64,000 nt of DNA from Butyricicoccus sp. (GCA_017886875.1 JAGHIZ010000024.1:33076-97075), one strand, 5' to 3'; positions 25,398 through 35,534 are shown, counted from the first letter of the stretch. The notes: generated by a model from the letters alone, not told the origin. Made by a program: numbers and translations.

Positions 25398-26210
25398 TTA
25401 TTCAACTACAATACCAAATTCATATAAATCATGATATAAAACATATTGCACTTGTTCTTTTTCATCATATAAATTCATGCGTAAAACTTTTGATATATCT
25501 TCATCAATATCATTTAAATTATAGCTTTCTGAATATAAAAACATATTATCATTCATTTGCAAGTATATTCTTGCTCTGTTTCCGTAAAGTATTTTTGTAT
25601 TATCTTTAATATCAACTTGTAAATATTCTGCCCAAAGTTTGCTTGCATTATAAAAATCTATTTCATTTGCCCAATCCAAAACATCTTGACTTCTGACCTT
25701 AAACATTAAAATCTTACCTGTTTCATCATCTATATTAAGTGTTAATAAATACTTATTTGATGTGGCTTCTATATCCCATAATATAAGATTTGATGATGGG
25801 TCATCATTATCTACAGCAAATTCTATTCCACCTATAAAAATTTGTTGTAAATCATCTTCAGAATGTGTATAAGCCTTACTGCTTTCAGGTAGTAATCCCA
25901 TTTCATATAAAATATCTAATTGTGATATAGTATTTTCAATAGCTGTATTTATTGTAAACTTTGAGCCGCTTTCAAACCCTAATGTTTTGGTCTCACCTTT
26001 ATACATTTTATCACTTATAAGCGATATTCTTTTAACCAAAGATGTGTTATCATCATTATCCAATCTTATTGGCTCCATATCAACAACATTTATATTATTT
26101 ATATGGCTTAAATCTCTTGCAATCGTTTCAATAGTTGGCAATGCCACACATAAAGCTACAATGAAAACTAACAATATAAAAATAATAACTCTACGAAATC
26201 TAACGGTCAT
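25398..26210 (-). CDS. Membrane-anchored protein of a two-component operon, unknown function
   Basis: 270 residues with an N-terminal signal anchor (RRVIIFILLVFIVALCVAL, about residues 5-23) and an extracellular remainder of mixed alpha/beta character. It starts inside the end of the histidine-kinase gene (overlap 11 bases) with AAGGAGGG just upstream; the in-frame codon at 26264 is rejected. Third gene after the regulator and kinase, so it may sense a signal for, or be modulated by, that system. No family recognised. Confidence 0.6.
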   Translation of the reverse strand: MTVRFRRVIIFILLVFIVALCVALPTIETIARDLSHINNINVVDMEPIRLDNDDNTSLVKRISLISDKMYKGETKTLGFESGSKFTINTAIENTISQLDILYEMGLLPESSKAYTHSEDDLQQIFIGGIEFAVDNDDPSSNLILWDIEATSNKYLLTLNIDDETGKILMFKVRSQDVLDWANEIDFYNASKLWAEYLQVDIKDNTKILYGNRARIYLQMNDNMFLYSESYNLNDIDEDISKVLRMNLYDEKEQVQYVLYHDLYEFGIVVE

Positions 26211-27621
26211 TATAACCCTCCTTTCGTAAAATAACAGTAACAGTTGTACCTGTTCCCTGCTCACTTGAAAAGCTCATTATACCATTATGTAACTTAACGA
26301 TTTGACTACATAATTTAAGTCCTAAGCCTGCACCACCACTTGCTCTAGCTCTTGCTTTATCCACACGATAAAATGCATCAGTAAGCTTTGGTATTTCCTC
26401 TTTAGGTATACCATAACCAGTATCTTTGACTTCTATTTTCCAAATATCAGCTTCTTTTTTAGCGTTTATATTTATATTTCCGCCATCAAGCATAGCTTTT
26501 CTAGCATTATCAAGCAAATTACTTAAAAGAGTTTTAAATAAATCTGGTTCAACAAACCATGTGCTATCATCAGAATTTATATATACTTTTATATTACATT
26601 CATTCATGCGTTTCTCAAGCAAACCATATACCTGTTCTATCAAGCTTGACATCTTACATTCTTGTTTATTTATTTTAGTTTTTTGTAAAACAATTATATC
26701 AAGTAATTTATTTGACAAACTCTCTAGTCTTTTACCCTCAGTGAAAATATAGTTTGCAGCTTGTCTACGCATATCTGGTGGTAACTCTTGAGAACGCATT
26801 AAATCAGCATAGCCTATAATAGAAGTCATAGGAGTTCTCATTTCATGAGCAAAAGATGCCATAAATTCCTCTTGACGTTGCATAGCATTTTCAAGTTTAT
26901 TTATATTATCTGAAACTTGCTCTGCCATTCTATTAAAGTCATCTGCAAGCTGTCCGATTTCATCATCACTTTTTATATTAACTCTTTCAGACAAATCACC
27001 GCTTGCAATAGCACGGGCTGTTTCTGCAAGACTTGTAAGAGAACCTGTAATCCAAAATGAAACCTTTCTTGCAACAAAAATACCTATAGCTATAAGTATC
27101 AATGTTATTCCTAAAAAGCTACTTATCATATAATCTCTTGATTTATATACACTTTCTATTGGATAAATGCTCTCAAGATAATAAAGCTTATCACCATTGC
27201 TTATTGCTGATGCTGTTTGTATTTCATGCTCACCAAAAGAATTTATCTGAATACGCCATGCCATTTTATCAACAGATACTTTTTGTGTCATTCCATCTTG
27301 AAAAGACTGGTCATTATATTGTTTTTGATAAATAACATTTCCATATTCATCGGTAAGTTTAAAACGCTGTCCCACTTGTCGCTCTAATACTCTAAGTGTA
27401 CTTGATAGCTTATTATTATCTAAATCATTATTACCAGTTGTAGATATTAGTGTATACATTGCCATACGCTGTGCATTTTGAGCAGCGTCTATCCTTTGAG
27501 TTTTTGCACTTACAAATGATTTACTTATAAGCCATGTACCACATATACTAATGGAAATAGCAAGCATTAAAACAATTATAATTTGTATTTTATCTCTAAA
27601 ACGTACATTATGAGTCCTCAA
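26200..27621 (-). CDS. Sensor histidine kinase
   Basis: 473 residues: membrane segment (about 12-32), an extracytoplasmic sensor of about 130 residues, a second membrane segment (about 167-186), a HAMP linker (about 188-240), a HisKA dimerisation domain with phosphoacceptor His259 in ASFAHEMRTP, and an HATPase domain with the N box (LLSNLLDNARKA), G1 (DTGYGI) and G2 (GGAGLGLKL). The start is a TTG at 27621 preceded by AAGGTGG and overlapping the regulator stop by 14 bases. Partner of the response regulator upstream; signal unknown. Confidence 0.92.
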   Translation of the reverse strand: MRTHNVRFRDKIQIIIVLMLAISISICGTWLISKSFVSAKTQRIDAAQNAQRMAMYTLISTTGNNDLDNNKLSSTLRVLERQVGQRFKLTDEYGNVIYQKQYNDQSFQDGMTQKVSVDKMAWRIQINSFGEHEIQTASAISNGDKLYYLESIYPIESVYKSRDYMISSFLGITLILIAIGIFVARKVSFWITGSLTSLAETARAIASGDLSERVNIKSDDEIGQLADDFNRMAEQVSDNINKLENAMQRQEEFMASFAHEMRTPMTSIIGYADLMRSQELPPDMRRQAANYIFTEGKRLESLSNKLLDIIVLQKTKINKQECKMSSLIEQVYGLLEKRMNECNIKVYINSDDSTWFVEPDLFKTLLSNLLDNARKAMLDGGNININAKKEADIWKIEVKDTGYGIPKEEIPKLTDAFYRVDKARARASGGAGLGLKLCSQIVKLHNGIMSFSSEQGTGTTVTVILRKEGYNDR

Positions 27622-28264
27622 ATCTATAACCCACCTTATATACAGCCTTTATATTATCTTCCCAGCCAACTTTTTTTCTAAGTCTTTGTACATGAAGGTC
27701 TACAGTTCGGCTATCTCCCATATAATCACTTTCCCAAACTCTTTCATATATGGTTTCACGATATAAAGCTATATTAGGATTTCTAACAAAAAGAAGCATT
27801 AATTCAAATTCTTTTTTAGTAAGTGGTATTTTTTCACCATCACGCATAACTGTTCTTGATGATGTATCTATTGTTAGTCCGCCAACTTCTAGTATTTTAT
27901 CCAATTTATGTGTACGTCTTAAAACGGTTTCTACTCTTGCAAGTAATTCTATAACTTCAAATGGTTTTATTAAATAGTCCTCTGCACCAAGTTTTAAACC
28001 TTTTACTCTATCACTTACTGATGTTTTAGCGGTTAAAAAAATTACAGGTATTTCTTTTGGTCTTATATAATCCATAAGCTCAAAACCATCTACTCCCGGA
28101 AGCATTACATCAAGCAAAATTAAATCAAATTGTTTTTTATCTATTATATCTGCTGCTGAAAGCCCATCATATACACATGTGCAACTATATCCCGCTGATG
28201 TAAGACTTAAATTTATTAAATTAGCAATAGGTTCTTCATCTTCAACAATCAATACACGAAGCAT
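27608..28264 (-). CDS. OmpR/PhoB-family response regulator
   Basis: 218 residues. Receiver domain with the acidic pocket (Glu8-Asp9-Glu10), phosphoacceptor Asp52 (LLDVMLPG) and Lys100 (LIKPF), followed by an OmpR winged helix (MRDGEKIPLTKKEFELML through RTVDLHVQRLRKKVG). Promoter activation or repression on phosphorylation by the adjacent kinase is expected; targets unknown. GGAGG lies eight bases before the ATG. First gene of a three-gene unit. Confidence 0.95.
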   Translation of the reverse strand: MLRVLIVEDEEPIANLINLSLTSAGYSCTCVYDGLSAADIIDKKQFDLILLDVMLPGVDGFELMDYIRPKEIPVIFLTAKTSVSDRVKGLKLGAEDYLIKPFEVIELLARVETVLRRTHKLDKILEVGGLTIDTSSRTVMRDGEKIPLTKKEFELMLLFVRNPNIALYRETIYERVWESDYMGDSRTVDLHVQRLRKKVGWEDNIKAVYKVGYRFEDS

Positions 28265-28466
28265 ATGCTTATCCTCCTATTATCCTTATATCATTCATAT
28301 AATTATATTATCATTGTATCATAATTGCATCTAATATAACTAAAAATTTTTCCAAAAATTTTATGGACAGTTTTTCCCAATTTAACTTCAAAATGTGTTA
28401 TACTATTAAAAACACTCTGTAAAATAAATCAGCGTGAATTTCTCAATTTAACTGAGGAGGCTAATC

Positions 28467-29912
28467 ATGAAAAATATTTTATTCGTTGCATCAGAATGCG
28501 TTCCTTTTGTAAAAACCGGCGGTCTTGCTGACGTTGTCGGTGCTTTACCTAAATCTCTTGACCACACAAAATATGATGTGCGTGTTATCTTGCCCGATTA
28601 TACCTGCATTCCTCAGGAATATCGCAGCCAGTTTAAATATGTTCATCATTTTTATATGGACTTAGGCAAACTTGGCAATGTGTATGTTGGAATAATGTCA
28701 TATTCTATGGACGGAGTTACATATTACTTTATAGATAATGAACATTATTTTTCTGGCGATAAACCTTATGGTAATATTCATTGGGATATCGAACGTTTTT
28801 GCTATTTTTCTAAAGCAGCACTTGCAATTTTGCCTGTTATCAATTTCCACCCTGACGTAATACACTGTCATGACTGGCAAACAGGCGTTCTACCTGTATT
28901 TTTACATACTTTATTTAAAGAAAATCCTTTCTTCCATGGTATTCGCACTATTATGACTATTCATAATTTGCGTTTCCAAGGTGTTTGGGATATCCCTACA
29001 CTAAAACTATATACAGGTCTACCTGACTATGTGTTTATGCCTGACCGTATGGAATATAAGCGTGATGCAAATATGCTTAAAGGCGGCTTAGTTTATGCCG
29101 ATAGAATTACAACCGTTTCAGGCAGCTATGCAGATGAAATTAAAATGCCTTACTATGGTGAAGGTCTTGATGGTTTACTTCGTGCAAAAGCTGATACTTT
29201 AAGCGGTATTGTAAACGGCATTGACTATGATATTTATAATCCTAAAACCGACAATCATTTATATGCCAACTATAACACAAAGAATTTCTTAAAGGGCAAA
29301 GCTGAAAATAAAGCTAAACTTCAAGAAGAACTTGGTTTACCAGTTGACCCAGAAGTTATGATGATTGCTATGATTACAAGACTTACCGACCAAAAAGGCT
29401 TTGACCTTGTTGAATGGGTATTAAATCGTATGCTTGATTCTCGTATCCAATTTGTTGTTATTGGTACTGGTGAACCTCGTTATGAAAATCTATTAAGACA
29501 CTACGAATGGTGCAGAAAGAGCCAAGTTTCAGCTAATATTTATTTTAATGAAGAGCGTGCACATCGTTTATATGCTGCTGCTGATGCTATGCTTATGCCT
29601 TCTATGTTTGAGCCTTGCGGCTTAACTCAGCTTATTTCCCTCCGTTATGGTACTGTGCCTATTGTTCGTGAAACAGGTGGTCTTAGAGATACAGTTCAGC
29701 CATATAATGAATATGCAGGCACTGGCACTGGTTTCTCATTTGCAAATTATAACGCTGATGAAATGCTTGGCACTATCTTCTATGCAGAACAAATATTCTA
29801 TGACCATAGAGACGCTTGGAATGCTATGGTTGAACGTGGCATGAATATGGACTTCTCTTGGAAGGAGTCAGCTAAAAAATATGAGGCTCTTTACGACTCT
29901 CTCTGCTGGTAA
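28467..29912 (+). CDS. glgA: Glycogen (starch) synthase
   Basis: 481 residues. Transfers glucose from ADP-glucose to the end of an alpha-1,4-glucan; GT5 family. Family motifs: KTGGLADVVGALP at 16-28, HCHDWQTGVLP near 133-143, PSMFEPCGLTQLISLRYGTVPIVRETGGL near 377-405. Length is normal. GAGG upstream of the ATG. No other glycogen genes adjoin it in this window, and a terminator follows, so it is transcribed alone. Confidence 0.96.
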   Translation: MKNILFVASECVPFVKTGGLADVVGALPKSLDHTKYDVRVILPDYTCIPQEYRSQFKYVHHFYMDLGKLGNVYVGIMSYSMDGVTYYFIDNEHYFSGDKPYGNIHWDIERFCYFSKAALAILPVINFHPDVIHCHDWQTGVLPVFLHTLFKENPFFHGIRTIMTIHNLRFQGVWDIPTLKLYTGLPDYVFMPDRMEYKRDANMLKGGLVYADRITTVSGSYADEIKMPYYGEGLDGLLRAKADTLSGIVNGIDYDIYNPKTDNHLYANYNTKNFLKGKAENKAKLQEELGLPVDPEVMMIAMITRLTDQKGFDLVEWVLNRMLDSRIQFVVIGTGEPRYENLLRHYEWCRKSQVSANIYFNEERAHRLYAAADAMLMPSMFEPCGLTQLISLRYGTVPIVRETGGLRDTVQPYNEYAGTGTGFSFANYNADEMLGTIFYAEQIFYDHRDAWNAMVERGMNMDFSWKESAKKYEALYDSLCW

Positions 29913-29918
29913 AAATAA

Positions 29919-29947
29919 ATAGCTCCTCTAACAAAGGAGCTATTTTT
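29919..29947 (+). terminator. glgA terminator
   Basis: Stem ATAGCTCCT (29919-29927) / AGGAGCTAT (29935-29943) followed by TTTTGTT, seven bases after the glgA stop. Confidence 0.85.
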
Positions 29948-29951
29948 GTTA

Positions 29952-29979
29952 TTGACTGTTTATGTGTTTTTGTTATAAT
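29952..29979 (+). promoter_or_regulatory. Promoter of the DUF2752 gene
   Basis: TTGACT (29952-29957), a 16-base spacer and TATAAT (29974-29979), 15 bases before the ATG. Confidence 0.65.
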
Positions 29980-29994
29980 TGAACTGGTGGTGTA

Positions 29995-30381
29995 ATGATT
30001 TCTAAAAATGAAATAAAAACAATTAGTATTATTTTAGTATTTTACATACTGATAGAGTCAATAGGTATTACTTGCCCCATTAAATTTTTAACTGGTGTTT
30101 CATGTGCTGGCTGTGGTATGTCAAGGGCTTTTTTATCTGCACTAAAACTTGATTTTATATCAGCTTTTCATTTTCACCCGCTATTTTGGCTTGTAATTCC
30201 TGCTATTTTGCTTTTTATATTTAAAAATAAAATACCATTTTTTAAAGTTTGTTTTATCTTTATTGTTACACTTTTTATAATTGTTTATTTAATTCGTATG
30301 TTTCAGCCTAATGATAATATTGTTGTATTTAACCCTAAATCGGGTTTTATATATCAAGTTATTCATAAGCTGATACAATAA
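29995..30381 (+). CDS. DUF2752 membrane protein
   Basis: 128 residues with three hydrophobic segments and the DUF2752 signature TCPIKFLTGVSCAGCGMSRAF (Cys26 region and Cys-Ala-Gly-Cys-Gly-Met-Ser-Arg near 36-43). Function unknown; often found beside zinc-ribbon membrane proteins, as here. The downstream gene begins 23 bases later. Confidence 0.8.
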   Translation: MISKNEIKTISIILVFYILIESIGITCPIKFLTGVSCAGCGMSRAFLSALKLDFISAFHFHPLFWLVIPAILLFIFKNKIPFFKVCFIFIVTLFIIVYLIRMFQPNDNIVVFNPKSGFIYQVIHKLIQ

Positions 30382-30404
30382 ATATTTATTTTAGGGGGGA
30401 TATT

Positions 30405-31685
30405 ATGTATTGCAATAATTGTGGTACTCAAGTTCCTGATAACAGCCGTTTTTGTCATAATTGTGGTCACAATCTTCAAGCAGATAGTGAAACCACAAAT
30501 GAACAAAATCAAAGCTCTCAAGAAAACCAAAACACCGAGAATAATAATTCTCAGCAAAACCAATCTTTTGAACAACAAAACCATGCCGATTGGTCAAATT
30601 TCCAAGTTAATGACAAACAAATGAAAAACAATGACTCTTTGGACCTTATTTTAAAAATTTTCTGTACTGTATTTGCTATAGTTTTTGCCTATCAAGGTCT
30701 AGGTGCTATATTCTCCAATCTTTTTAATTTAGATTCTTATTTTTATGCTTTACGATTTAATCCAATTTTTATATTTATGATACCAATTTCTTTTATAAGC
30801 GGTATTATATATATTTTAACTGCGTTTGTTTTAGTTCTACTTGGTTTTAAACATTCAAAAGAAAATTCAACTGGTTTATTTTTAGCATTGACTGTGTTAT
30901 GTGTTTTAGTTATCATAATGTTAATTATAATGCTAATTATTCGTCTGCTATTTAACTTAATTACATTTGGTATGATATCCCATGGTGTATTTCATAATAC
31001 ATTCTTGTACTTTAGCTTACCTATTATATGCCTTTGCGGTGCATTTTGTCTACTAAATGCTTTAAAACAAACTCCAGATTTCAATTCTTACACACAAAAT
31101 ATAGGTGAAAAACTTTCAAATGCTGCAAAAGATGTAAAAAATGCATTTTGTGAGCTTATATCTAGCATTTCTAGTCATTCACAAAATAATACTAATAATC
31201 AGTATAACAATGCACAATATCAAAATAACACACAATATAATTACCAACAAAGCAATAATAATTTCTCACAGTATAATAATGTAGCTTCAACCCCATTAAA
31301 ACAAGATAGAAACATTATTGTTTTTATAATTTTAAATTTAATAACCTGTGGTATCTATGGATTTTATACTGTATATTCACTTGCTAGTGATGTAAATAAA
31401 GCTTGTGAGGGTGATGGCAAAACAACATCAGGTTTACTTATCTTTATTCTTTTGAGCCTTGTAACTTGTGGTATTTATTCATTTTATTGGCACTATGCTT
31501 TAGCAAATCGTATTGCTGCTAATGCACCTCGTTACGGTATGAGTTTCCAAGAAGATGGCACAAGTGTTCTTTTATGGATGCTTTTAGGCTCTCTACTTTG
31601 TGGTATAGGTTACTGGATTGCTTATCATATTATATTTAAAAATATGAATATACTAGCAGCCTCATATAACAACAGAAGATTTTAA
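30405..31685 (+). CDS. Zinc-ribbon and DUF4234 membrane protein
   Basis: 426 residues. N-terminal zinc ribbon (CNNC at 3-6, CHNC at 17-20), a Gln/Asn-rich linker, about four membrane segments with a further Asn/Gln-rich linker near 260-295, then a C-terminal DUF4234 domain (IIVFIILNLITCGIYGFYTV... and LVTCGIYSFYW). Exact function unknown; such proteins sit in the cell membrane. An AGGGGGG site precedes the ATG. Confidence 0.8.
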   Translation: MYCNNCGTQVPDNSRFCHNCGHNLQADSETTNEQNQSSQENQNTENNNSQQNQSFEQQNHADWSNFQVNDKQMKNNDSLDLILKIFCTVFAIVFAYQGLGAIFSNLFNLDSYFYALRFNPIFIFMIPISFISGIIYILTAFVLVLLGFKHSKENSTGLFLALTVLCVLVIIMLIIMLIIRLLFNLITFGMISHGVFHNTFLYFSLPIICLCGAFCLLNALKQTPDFNSYTQNIGEKLSNAAKDVKNAFCELISSISSHSQNNTNNQYNNAQYQNNTQYNYQQSNNNFSQYNNVASTPLKQDRNIIVFIILNLITCGIYGFYTVYSLASDVNKACEGDGKTTSGLLIFILLSLVTCGIYSFYWHYALANRIAANAPRYGMSFQEDGTSVLLWMLLGSLLCGIGYWIAYHIIFKNMNILAASYNNRRF

Positions 31686-31694
31686 AAAACTAAA

Positions 31695-31738
31695 AGACGT
31701 GTTACAGCTTAAATTTCTGTAGCACGTCTATTTTTTTA
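31695..31738. terminator. Bidirectional terminator between convergent genes
   Basis: 13-base stem AGACGTGTTACAG (31695-31707) / CTGTAGCACGTCT (31717-31729) with one G-T pair, followed by ATTTTTTTAC on the plus strand and by a T-rich stretch on the minus strand. Serves the DUF4234 gene and nrdR. Confidence 0.85.
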
Positions 31739-32191
31739 CTTATCACGAATGAGAGTGTTTAACTCCTCCATAAATGTATTTATATCCTTAAACTGACGGT
31801 AAACCGATGCAAAACGAACATAAGCAACTTCATCAATATCTCTTAATTCTTCCATAACCATTTCCCCTATGGTTTTTGAAGAAACTTCAGATTCCAGTGA
31901 ACCAAATAATTTTTGCTCAACATGGTCTACAAGCATTTCTAATTTTTGCTGTGGAACAGGACGTTTTTCACACGCTTTCATAACACCAGACAATAATTTT
32001 TGACGGCTATATGGTTGACGTGTGCCATCACGCTTTATAAGCATAAGTGGCAATCTTTCAACTGTTTCATATGTTGTAAAACGTTTTCCACATTTTAAAC
32101 ACTCTCTGCGACGGCGAATGCTTGTCCCTTCCTCTGCTGGACGAGAATCTACAACCTTGCTGTCACCATAATTACAAAATGGACACTTCAC
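31736..32191 (-). CDS. nrdR: Transcriptional repressor NrdR
   Basis: 151 residues. Zinc-ribbon plus ATP-cone repressor of ribonucleotide reductase genes, sensing dATP/ATP. N-terminal CPFC (3-6) and CLKC (31-34) cysteines, [17 protein letters not shown], and an ATP-cone beginning [19 protein letters not shown] are all present. The start is a GTG (32191) with GGTAGGTG upstream. No nrd reductase gene is in the window. Confidence 0.97.
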   Translation of the reverse strand: MKCPFCNYGDSKVVDSRPAEEGTSIRRRRECLKCGKRFTTYETVERLPLMLIKRDGTRQPYSRQKLLSGVMKACEKRPVPQQKLEMLVDHVEQKLFGSLESEVSSKTIGEMVMEELRDIDEVAYVRFASVYRQFKDINTFMEELNTLIRDK

Positions 32192-32241
32192 AGGAACAAC
32201 ACCTACCTTTTTTGTTTATAATAACACTTTTTTAATATATT

Positions 32242-33042
32242 TTAAATATTATTTATTTTATTTCTTAAAAATTCAGCTGAATTTTTAAGCTGCTCTTTTG
32301 TTTTATAATTTGTTTTATAAACCTCTATAATTACATCGCCTTTGTAATTATCTTTTTTAAGTCTTTTAAAAAACTCTGTATAATCAAAGCTACCTTCGTT
32401 TGGAAGTAAACAGCTACGGTTTTCATCAAAATCATTTATATGTATATTTTTAAGTCTATCATAGATTATATTATAATAATCAGTCCATAAATGCCCTGCT
32501 CTACAACCTTGTTTTAAATCAAGCGTATATCTAAGCTCTGGCACATCTTCATATAATCTTTTTAAATATTCGGGATTGCTAGATTTACACCATGCTACAT
32601 TTTCTTGAGCAACTGTTATATCAAATTCTTTTGCAATGCTACATAAGCTATGATAACATTCGATTTTTCTTTGCCATATTTCTGGATTATCAATTTTGCT
32701 TTCAGATGTAAGCCGTTCACCATGAAAAGTTAAATACTTTGCACCGAGCATTTTTGCTGCCTCGAAATATCTTTTATATTGCTCAAAACCATCTTGGGTT
32801 CTACGTTTATAATCAGAAAATAAAAGCATTCCTTCCATAAGTGATGTGTATGGGTGTATAGATATTACTTTTAAACCATTTTCATCTACAATATTTTTTA
32901 TTTCTGATATAACTGGCTCATGAAGTTCACTTTCTGTATTAAAAAATATCTCTATTTTTTCAAATCCCATTTGTGCAATATATGAAAATGTTTCTTCAAG
33001 TGCCTCTGGATAAAAACAAGCAGTAGATATTCCGACTTGCAT
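32242..33042 (-). CDS. Sugar phosphate isomerase/epimerase-family protein
   Basis: 266 residues, AP-endonuclease-2/xylose-isomerase-like TIM barrel. Visible metal-site segments: Glu in GFEKIEIFFN, HGER after KYLTFHG, NVAWCK and DLKQGC, HINDFDENRS, and Glu in VIIEVYKTNYK. It could isomerise a sugar or inositol derivative; the substrate is not evident. Located 50 bases upstream of nrdR on the same strand, but with its own promoter. Confidence 0.8.
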   Translation of the reverse strand: MQVGISTACFYPEALEETFSYIAQMGFEKIEIFFNTESELHEPVISEIKNIVDENGLKVISIHPYTSLMEGMLLFSDYKRRTQDGFEQYKRYFEAAKMLGAKYLTFHGERLTSESKIDNPEIWQRKIECYHSLCSIAKEFDITVAQENVAWCKSSNPEYLKRLYEDVPELRYTLDLKQGCRAGHLWTDYYNIIYDRLKNIHINDFDENRSCLLPNEGSFDYTEFFKRLKKDNYKGDVIIEVYKTNYKTKEQLKNSAEFLRNKINNI

Positions 33043-33088
33043 AAAAAGCTACTCCCTTCCATATAAAGAAATTTTTTATTTCGTAAAT

Positions 33089-33118
33089 AGAATAACATAT
33101 TTACATATATTTTAGCAA
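33089..33118 (-). promoter_or_regulatory. Promoter of the epimerase-family gene
   Basis: Minus-strand TTGCTA (33118-33113), an 18-base spacer and TATTCT (33094-33089), about 47 bases before the start. Confidence 0.55.
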
Positions 33119-33124
33119 CAAAAA

Positions 33125-33159
33125 AACATGAGGATATATAAAAAATACACCCTCATGTT
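33125..33159 (-). terminator. secDF terminator
   Basis: Stem AACATGAGG (33125-33133) / CCTCATGTT (33151-33159); read on the minus strand it is followed by TTTTTG. It lies ten bases past the secF stop. Confidence 0.8.
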
Positions 33160-33168
33160 AAAAATTTA

Positions 33169-34074
33169 TTATATTTTCTTTTTGAATTTTCTTCTAAATA
33201 CACACCAAAGAGAGCTTGCAAGGAAAATTGATGAATAAGCACCACTAATAATACCAACTAAAAGCGGCAATGTAAAATCTCTAAGTGATGAAACACCAAG
33301 AATAAAAATCATACCAACAGTAAATAAAGTTGTAAGTGTTGTATTCATGGTTCTGCCCATAGTCTGCCAGATAGATTTTTCTGCAGTTTGTTCAAATATT
33401 TCCCTGCGTGAAGTTTTTAAGTTTTCTCTAACTCTATCAAATACAATAATTGATGCGTTTATTGAATAACCTAAAATTGTAAGTGCTGCCGCAATAAAGT
33501 TTTGATTTAATGGAATTTGGAAAATAACATAAACTGATAACATAACCAATAAATCATGTACAAGACAACATACAGCAGCTAAACCAGATGTAAATTCAAA
33601 TCTAAATGTGATATATACAAGCATAAGTGCAATTGCAATAATAGCAGAAATAAATGCTTTCTTTTTGAGGTCATTACCTACACTTGCACTTACATCTTCA
33701 TTTTTATTTAAGTCATCATCAGTTAGATTATATTTTTCTTTCATAGCCTCGATAACGGCTGAACGTTGCTCACTGTTAAGACTTGTAGAACGTATCATAA
33801 CTACATCTTTATTTTCACCTGTTGCAACTGGTGCTTCTGGTTTAACACCTGTTTCTTCTTCAACAAGCTTTGCAATCTCATTTGCAACTTCTGCTGTAAC
33901 CTCAGTATGCATATTCATTTCAATTTGTGTACCGCCTGCAAAGTCAATCGCAAGATTGTACATATTAATTCCAAATGGCAATGCAAGCAAGCTTACAAGT
34001 CCAGTTATACATAATAAAATGGAGATAACACCAAAAATCTTTAAATTTTTAACAATACTAAATTTTTCTTTCAT
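33169..34074 (-). CDS. secF: Protein translocase subunit SecF
   Basis: About 301 residues. With SecD it uses the proton gradient to help late steps of export through SecYEG. Six membrane segments, the DFAGGTQIE motif after the first one, and the C-terminal ITFRFEF ... LGYSINASIIVFDRVREN region are typical. A GTG at 34083 is possible, but the ATG at 34074 with AGGGGAG upstream is preferred. Immediately downstream of secD. Confidence 0.96.
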   Translation of the reverse strand: MKEKFSIVKNLKIFGVISILLCITGLVSLLALPFGINMYNLAIDFAGGTQIEMNMHTEVTAEVANEIAKLVEEETGVKPEAPVATGENKDVVMIRSTSLNSEQRSAVIEAMKEKYNLTDDDLNKNEDVSASVGNDLKKKAFISAIIAIALMLVYITFRFEFTSGLAAVCCLVHDLLVMLSVYVIFQIPLNQNFIAAALTILGYSINASIIVFDRVRENLKTSRREIFEQTAEKSIWQTMGRTMNTTLTTLFTVGMIFILGVSSLRDFTLPLLVGIISGAYSSIFLASSLWCVFRRKFKKKI

Positions 34075-34092
34075 AATGTTCACTCTCCCCTC

Positions 34093-35421
34093 TTACGCAC
34101 CATATGCCTTAGGATTTCTAATTTTAAAATCCACCATACGATTTAATAAGAAATGTGTAACTGTAAGTGCAGTGAACATAGAAATAATAACGCCTAAACC
34201 TAGGGTTGTGGCAAAACCTACTATTGTACCACTACCAAAGAAGAACAGCACGCCAGAGGCTATAAGTGTTGTAATATTTGAGTCTAAAATAGCGGTAAAA
34301 GCACGTTTAAAACCTGAATCAATGGCTGATTTTACAGTTTTACCATCACGCACTTCTTCTTTTATTCTCTCGAAAATTACTACATTTGCATCTACTGCCA
34401 TACCGATTGATAAAATTATACCTGCAATACCTGGAAGTGATAGATTTACTTTGAGTAAGCTTAAAATAAGAGCTTCAATAACAATATAGAAACCAAGAGC
34501 AATAACAGATACAAAGCCTGGTAAACGATATACAATAATCATAAATATAGCAACAAGTGCTACACCTATAATAGCCGCTTTCATACTGCTACTAAGGGCA
34601 TCTGCACCAAGCTGAGGACCTACCGCACGAAGTTCAACCTGCTTTAATGAAAATGGTAATGCACCACTACCTATTAAATTTGCAAGCTGGCTTGCTTCTT
34701 CTTCAGTAAATGAACCTTGTATAGTACAGCTATCTTCAGTTAACTTTTCTCTAACCATAGGATAGGATATAATCTCACCATCAAGCAGTATATACATAAT
34801 ATTTGTGTTATCTGTTGTACGCTTGGCGATAGACTCTGTTGCCTCAGCAAACTTCTTTGCACCATCTTTTGTAAAGTTAAGCACAACATAATATCCTGGC
34901 AAAGATGCCTGAGATGCACTACCATACTGATAACTTGCACTCTTAATGTCTGCACCTGTCAGCCATTCTTTTCCGTCTGCATCAGTAAATGTCAGTTGTG
35001 CAGTTTGACCTAGTACCTGTACAGCTTCTTCTGGATTTTTAATCTGTGGAATTTCAACTGTAATTCGATTATCACCCTGTTTAGAAACCTGTGCTTCTGT
35101 ATAGCCTTGGCTTGTAAGTCTATAACGTAAAATTTCAACCGCACTATCCATATCAGCAGAAAGACGGCTTTCATCATAGCCTTCTGGAAGTTCAGCTTCA
35201 TATGTAATAGATGAGCCACCTACAAGGTCAAGACCTCTACGAATACCATTTTCACTGTCAAACACACTAGGAATGATAGTTTTATACTCCTGTGCTTCAG
35301 TGCTTTCTGAGGACGAGCCTGTATCTGTATTCACTGGCAAATACAGCCCTGTAATTGCTGTTACACCTAGTAAAACAATTACAAGCATAACTGCAATGAA
35401 AGAAAAAATACTTTTCTTCAC
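34093..35421 (-). CDS. secD: Protein translocase subunit SecD
   Basis: 442 residues. N-terminal membrane segment, the large periplasm-equivalent P1 domain (GLDLVGGSSITYEAELP near 62-78), and five C-terminal membrane segments with GIAGIILSIGMAVDANVVIFERIKEE. The start is a GTG with GGAGG eight bases upstream. Here secD and secF are separate genes, unlike the fused SecDF of Bacillus. Confidence 0.96.
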   Translation of the reverse strand: MKKSIFSFIAVMLVIVLLGVTAITGLYLPVNTDTGSSSESTEAQEYKTIIPSVFDSENGIRRGLDLVGGSSITYEAELPEGYDESRLSADMDSAVEILRYRLTSQGYTEAQVSKQGDNRITVEIPQIKNPEEAVQVLGQTAQLTFTDADGKEWLTGADIKSASYQYGSASQASLPGYYVVLNFTKDGAKKFAEATESIAKRTTDNTNIMYILLDGEIISYPMVREKLTEDSCTIQGSFTEEEASQLANLIGSGALPFSLKQVELRAVGPQLGADALSSSMKAAIIGVALVAIFMIIVYRLPGFVSVIALGFYIVIEALILSLLKVNLSLPGIAGIILSIGMAVDANVVIFERIKEEVRDGKTVKSAIDSGFKRAFTAILDSNITTLIASGVLFFFGSGTIVGFATTLGLGVIISMFTALTVTHFLLNRMVDFKIRNPKAYGA

Positions 35422-35455
35422 CTTTAAAACCTCCTTAATATTTTAAACAGGGTTA

Positions 35456-35484
35456 ATTATACGCTTATTTAATTTGATTGTCAA
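35456..35484 (-). promoter_or_regulatory. secD promoter
   Basis: Minus-strand TTGACA (35484-35479), exactly 17 bases, then TATAAT (35461-35456): perfect consensus, 35 bases before the secD start. Confidence 0.85.
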
Positions 35485-35534
35485 CGAACTAACAAATAGT
35501 CAAACTATTTTTGTTAAGATTTTTTTACGCATAA

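Noticed and set aside
33608..34489. Long open frame opposite secF and secD
   Set aside because: It lies wholly antisense to two well-supported genes, has no ribosome site and no recognisable domain.
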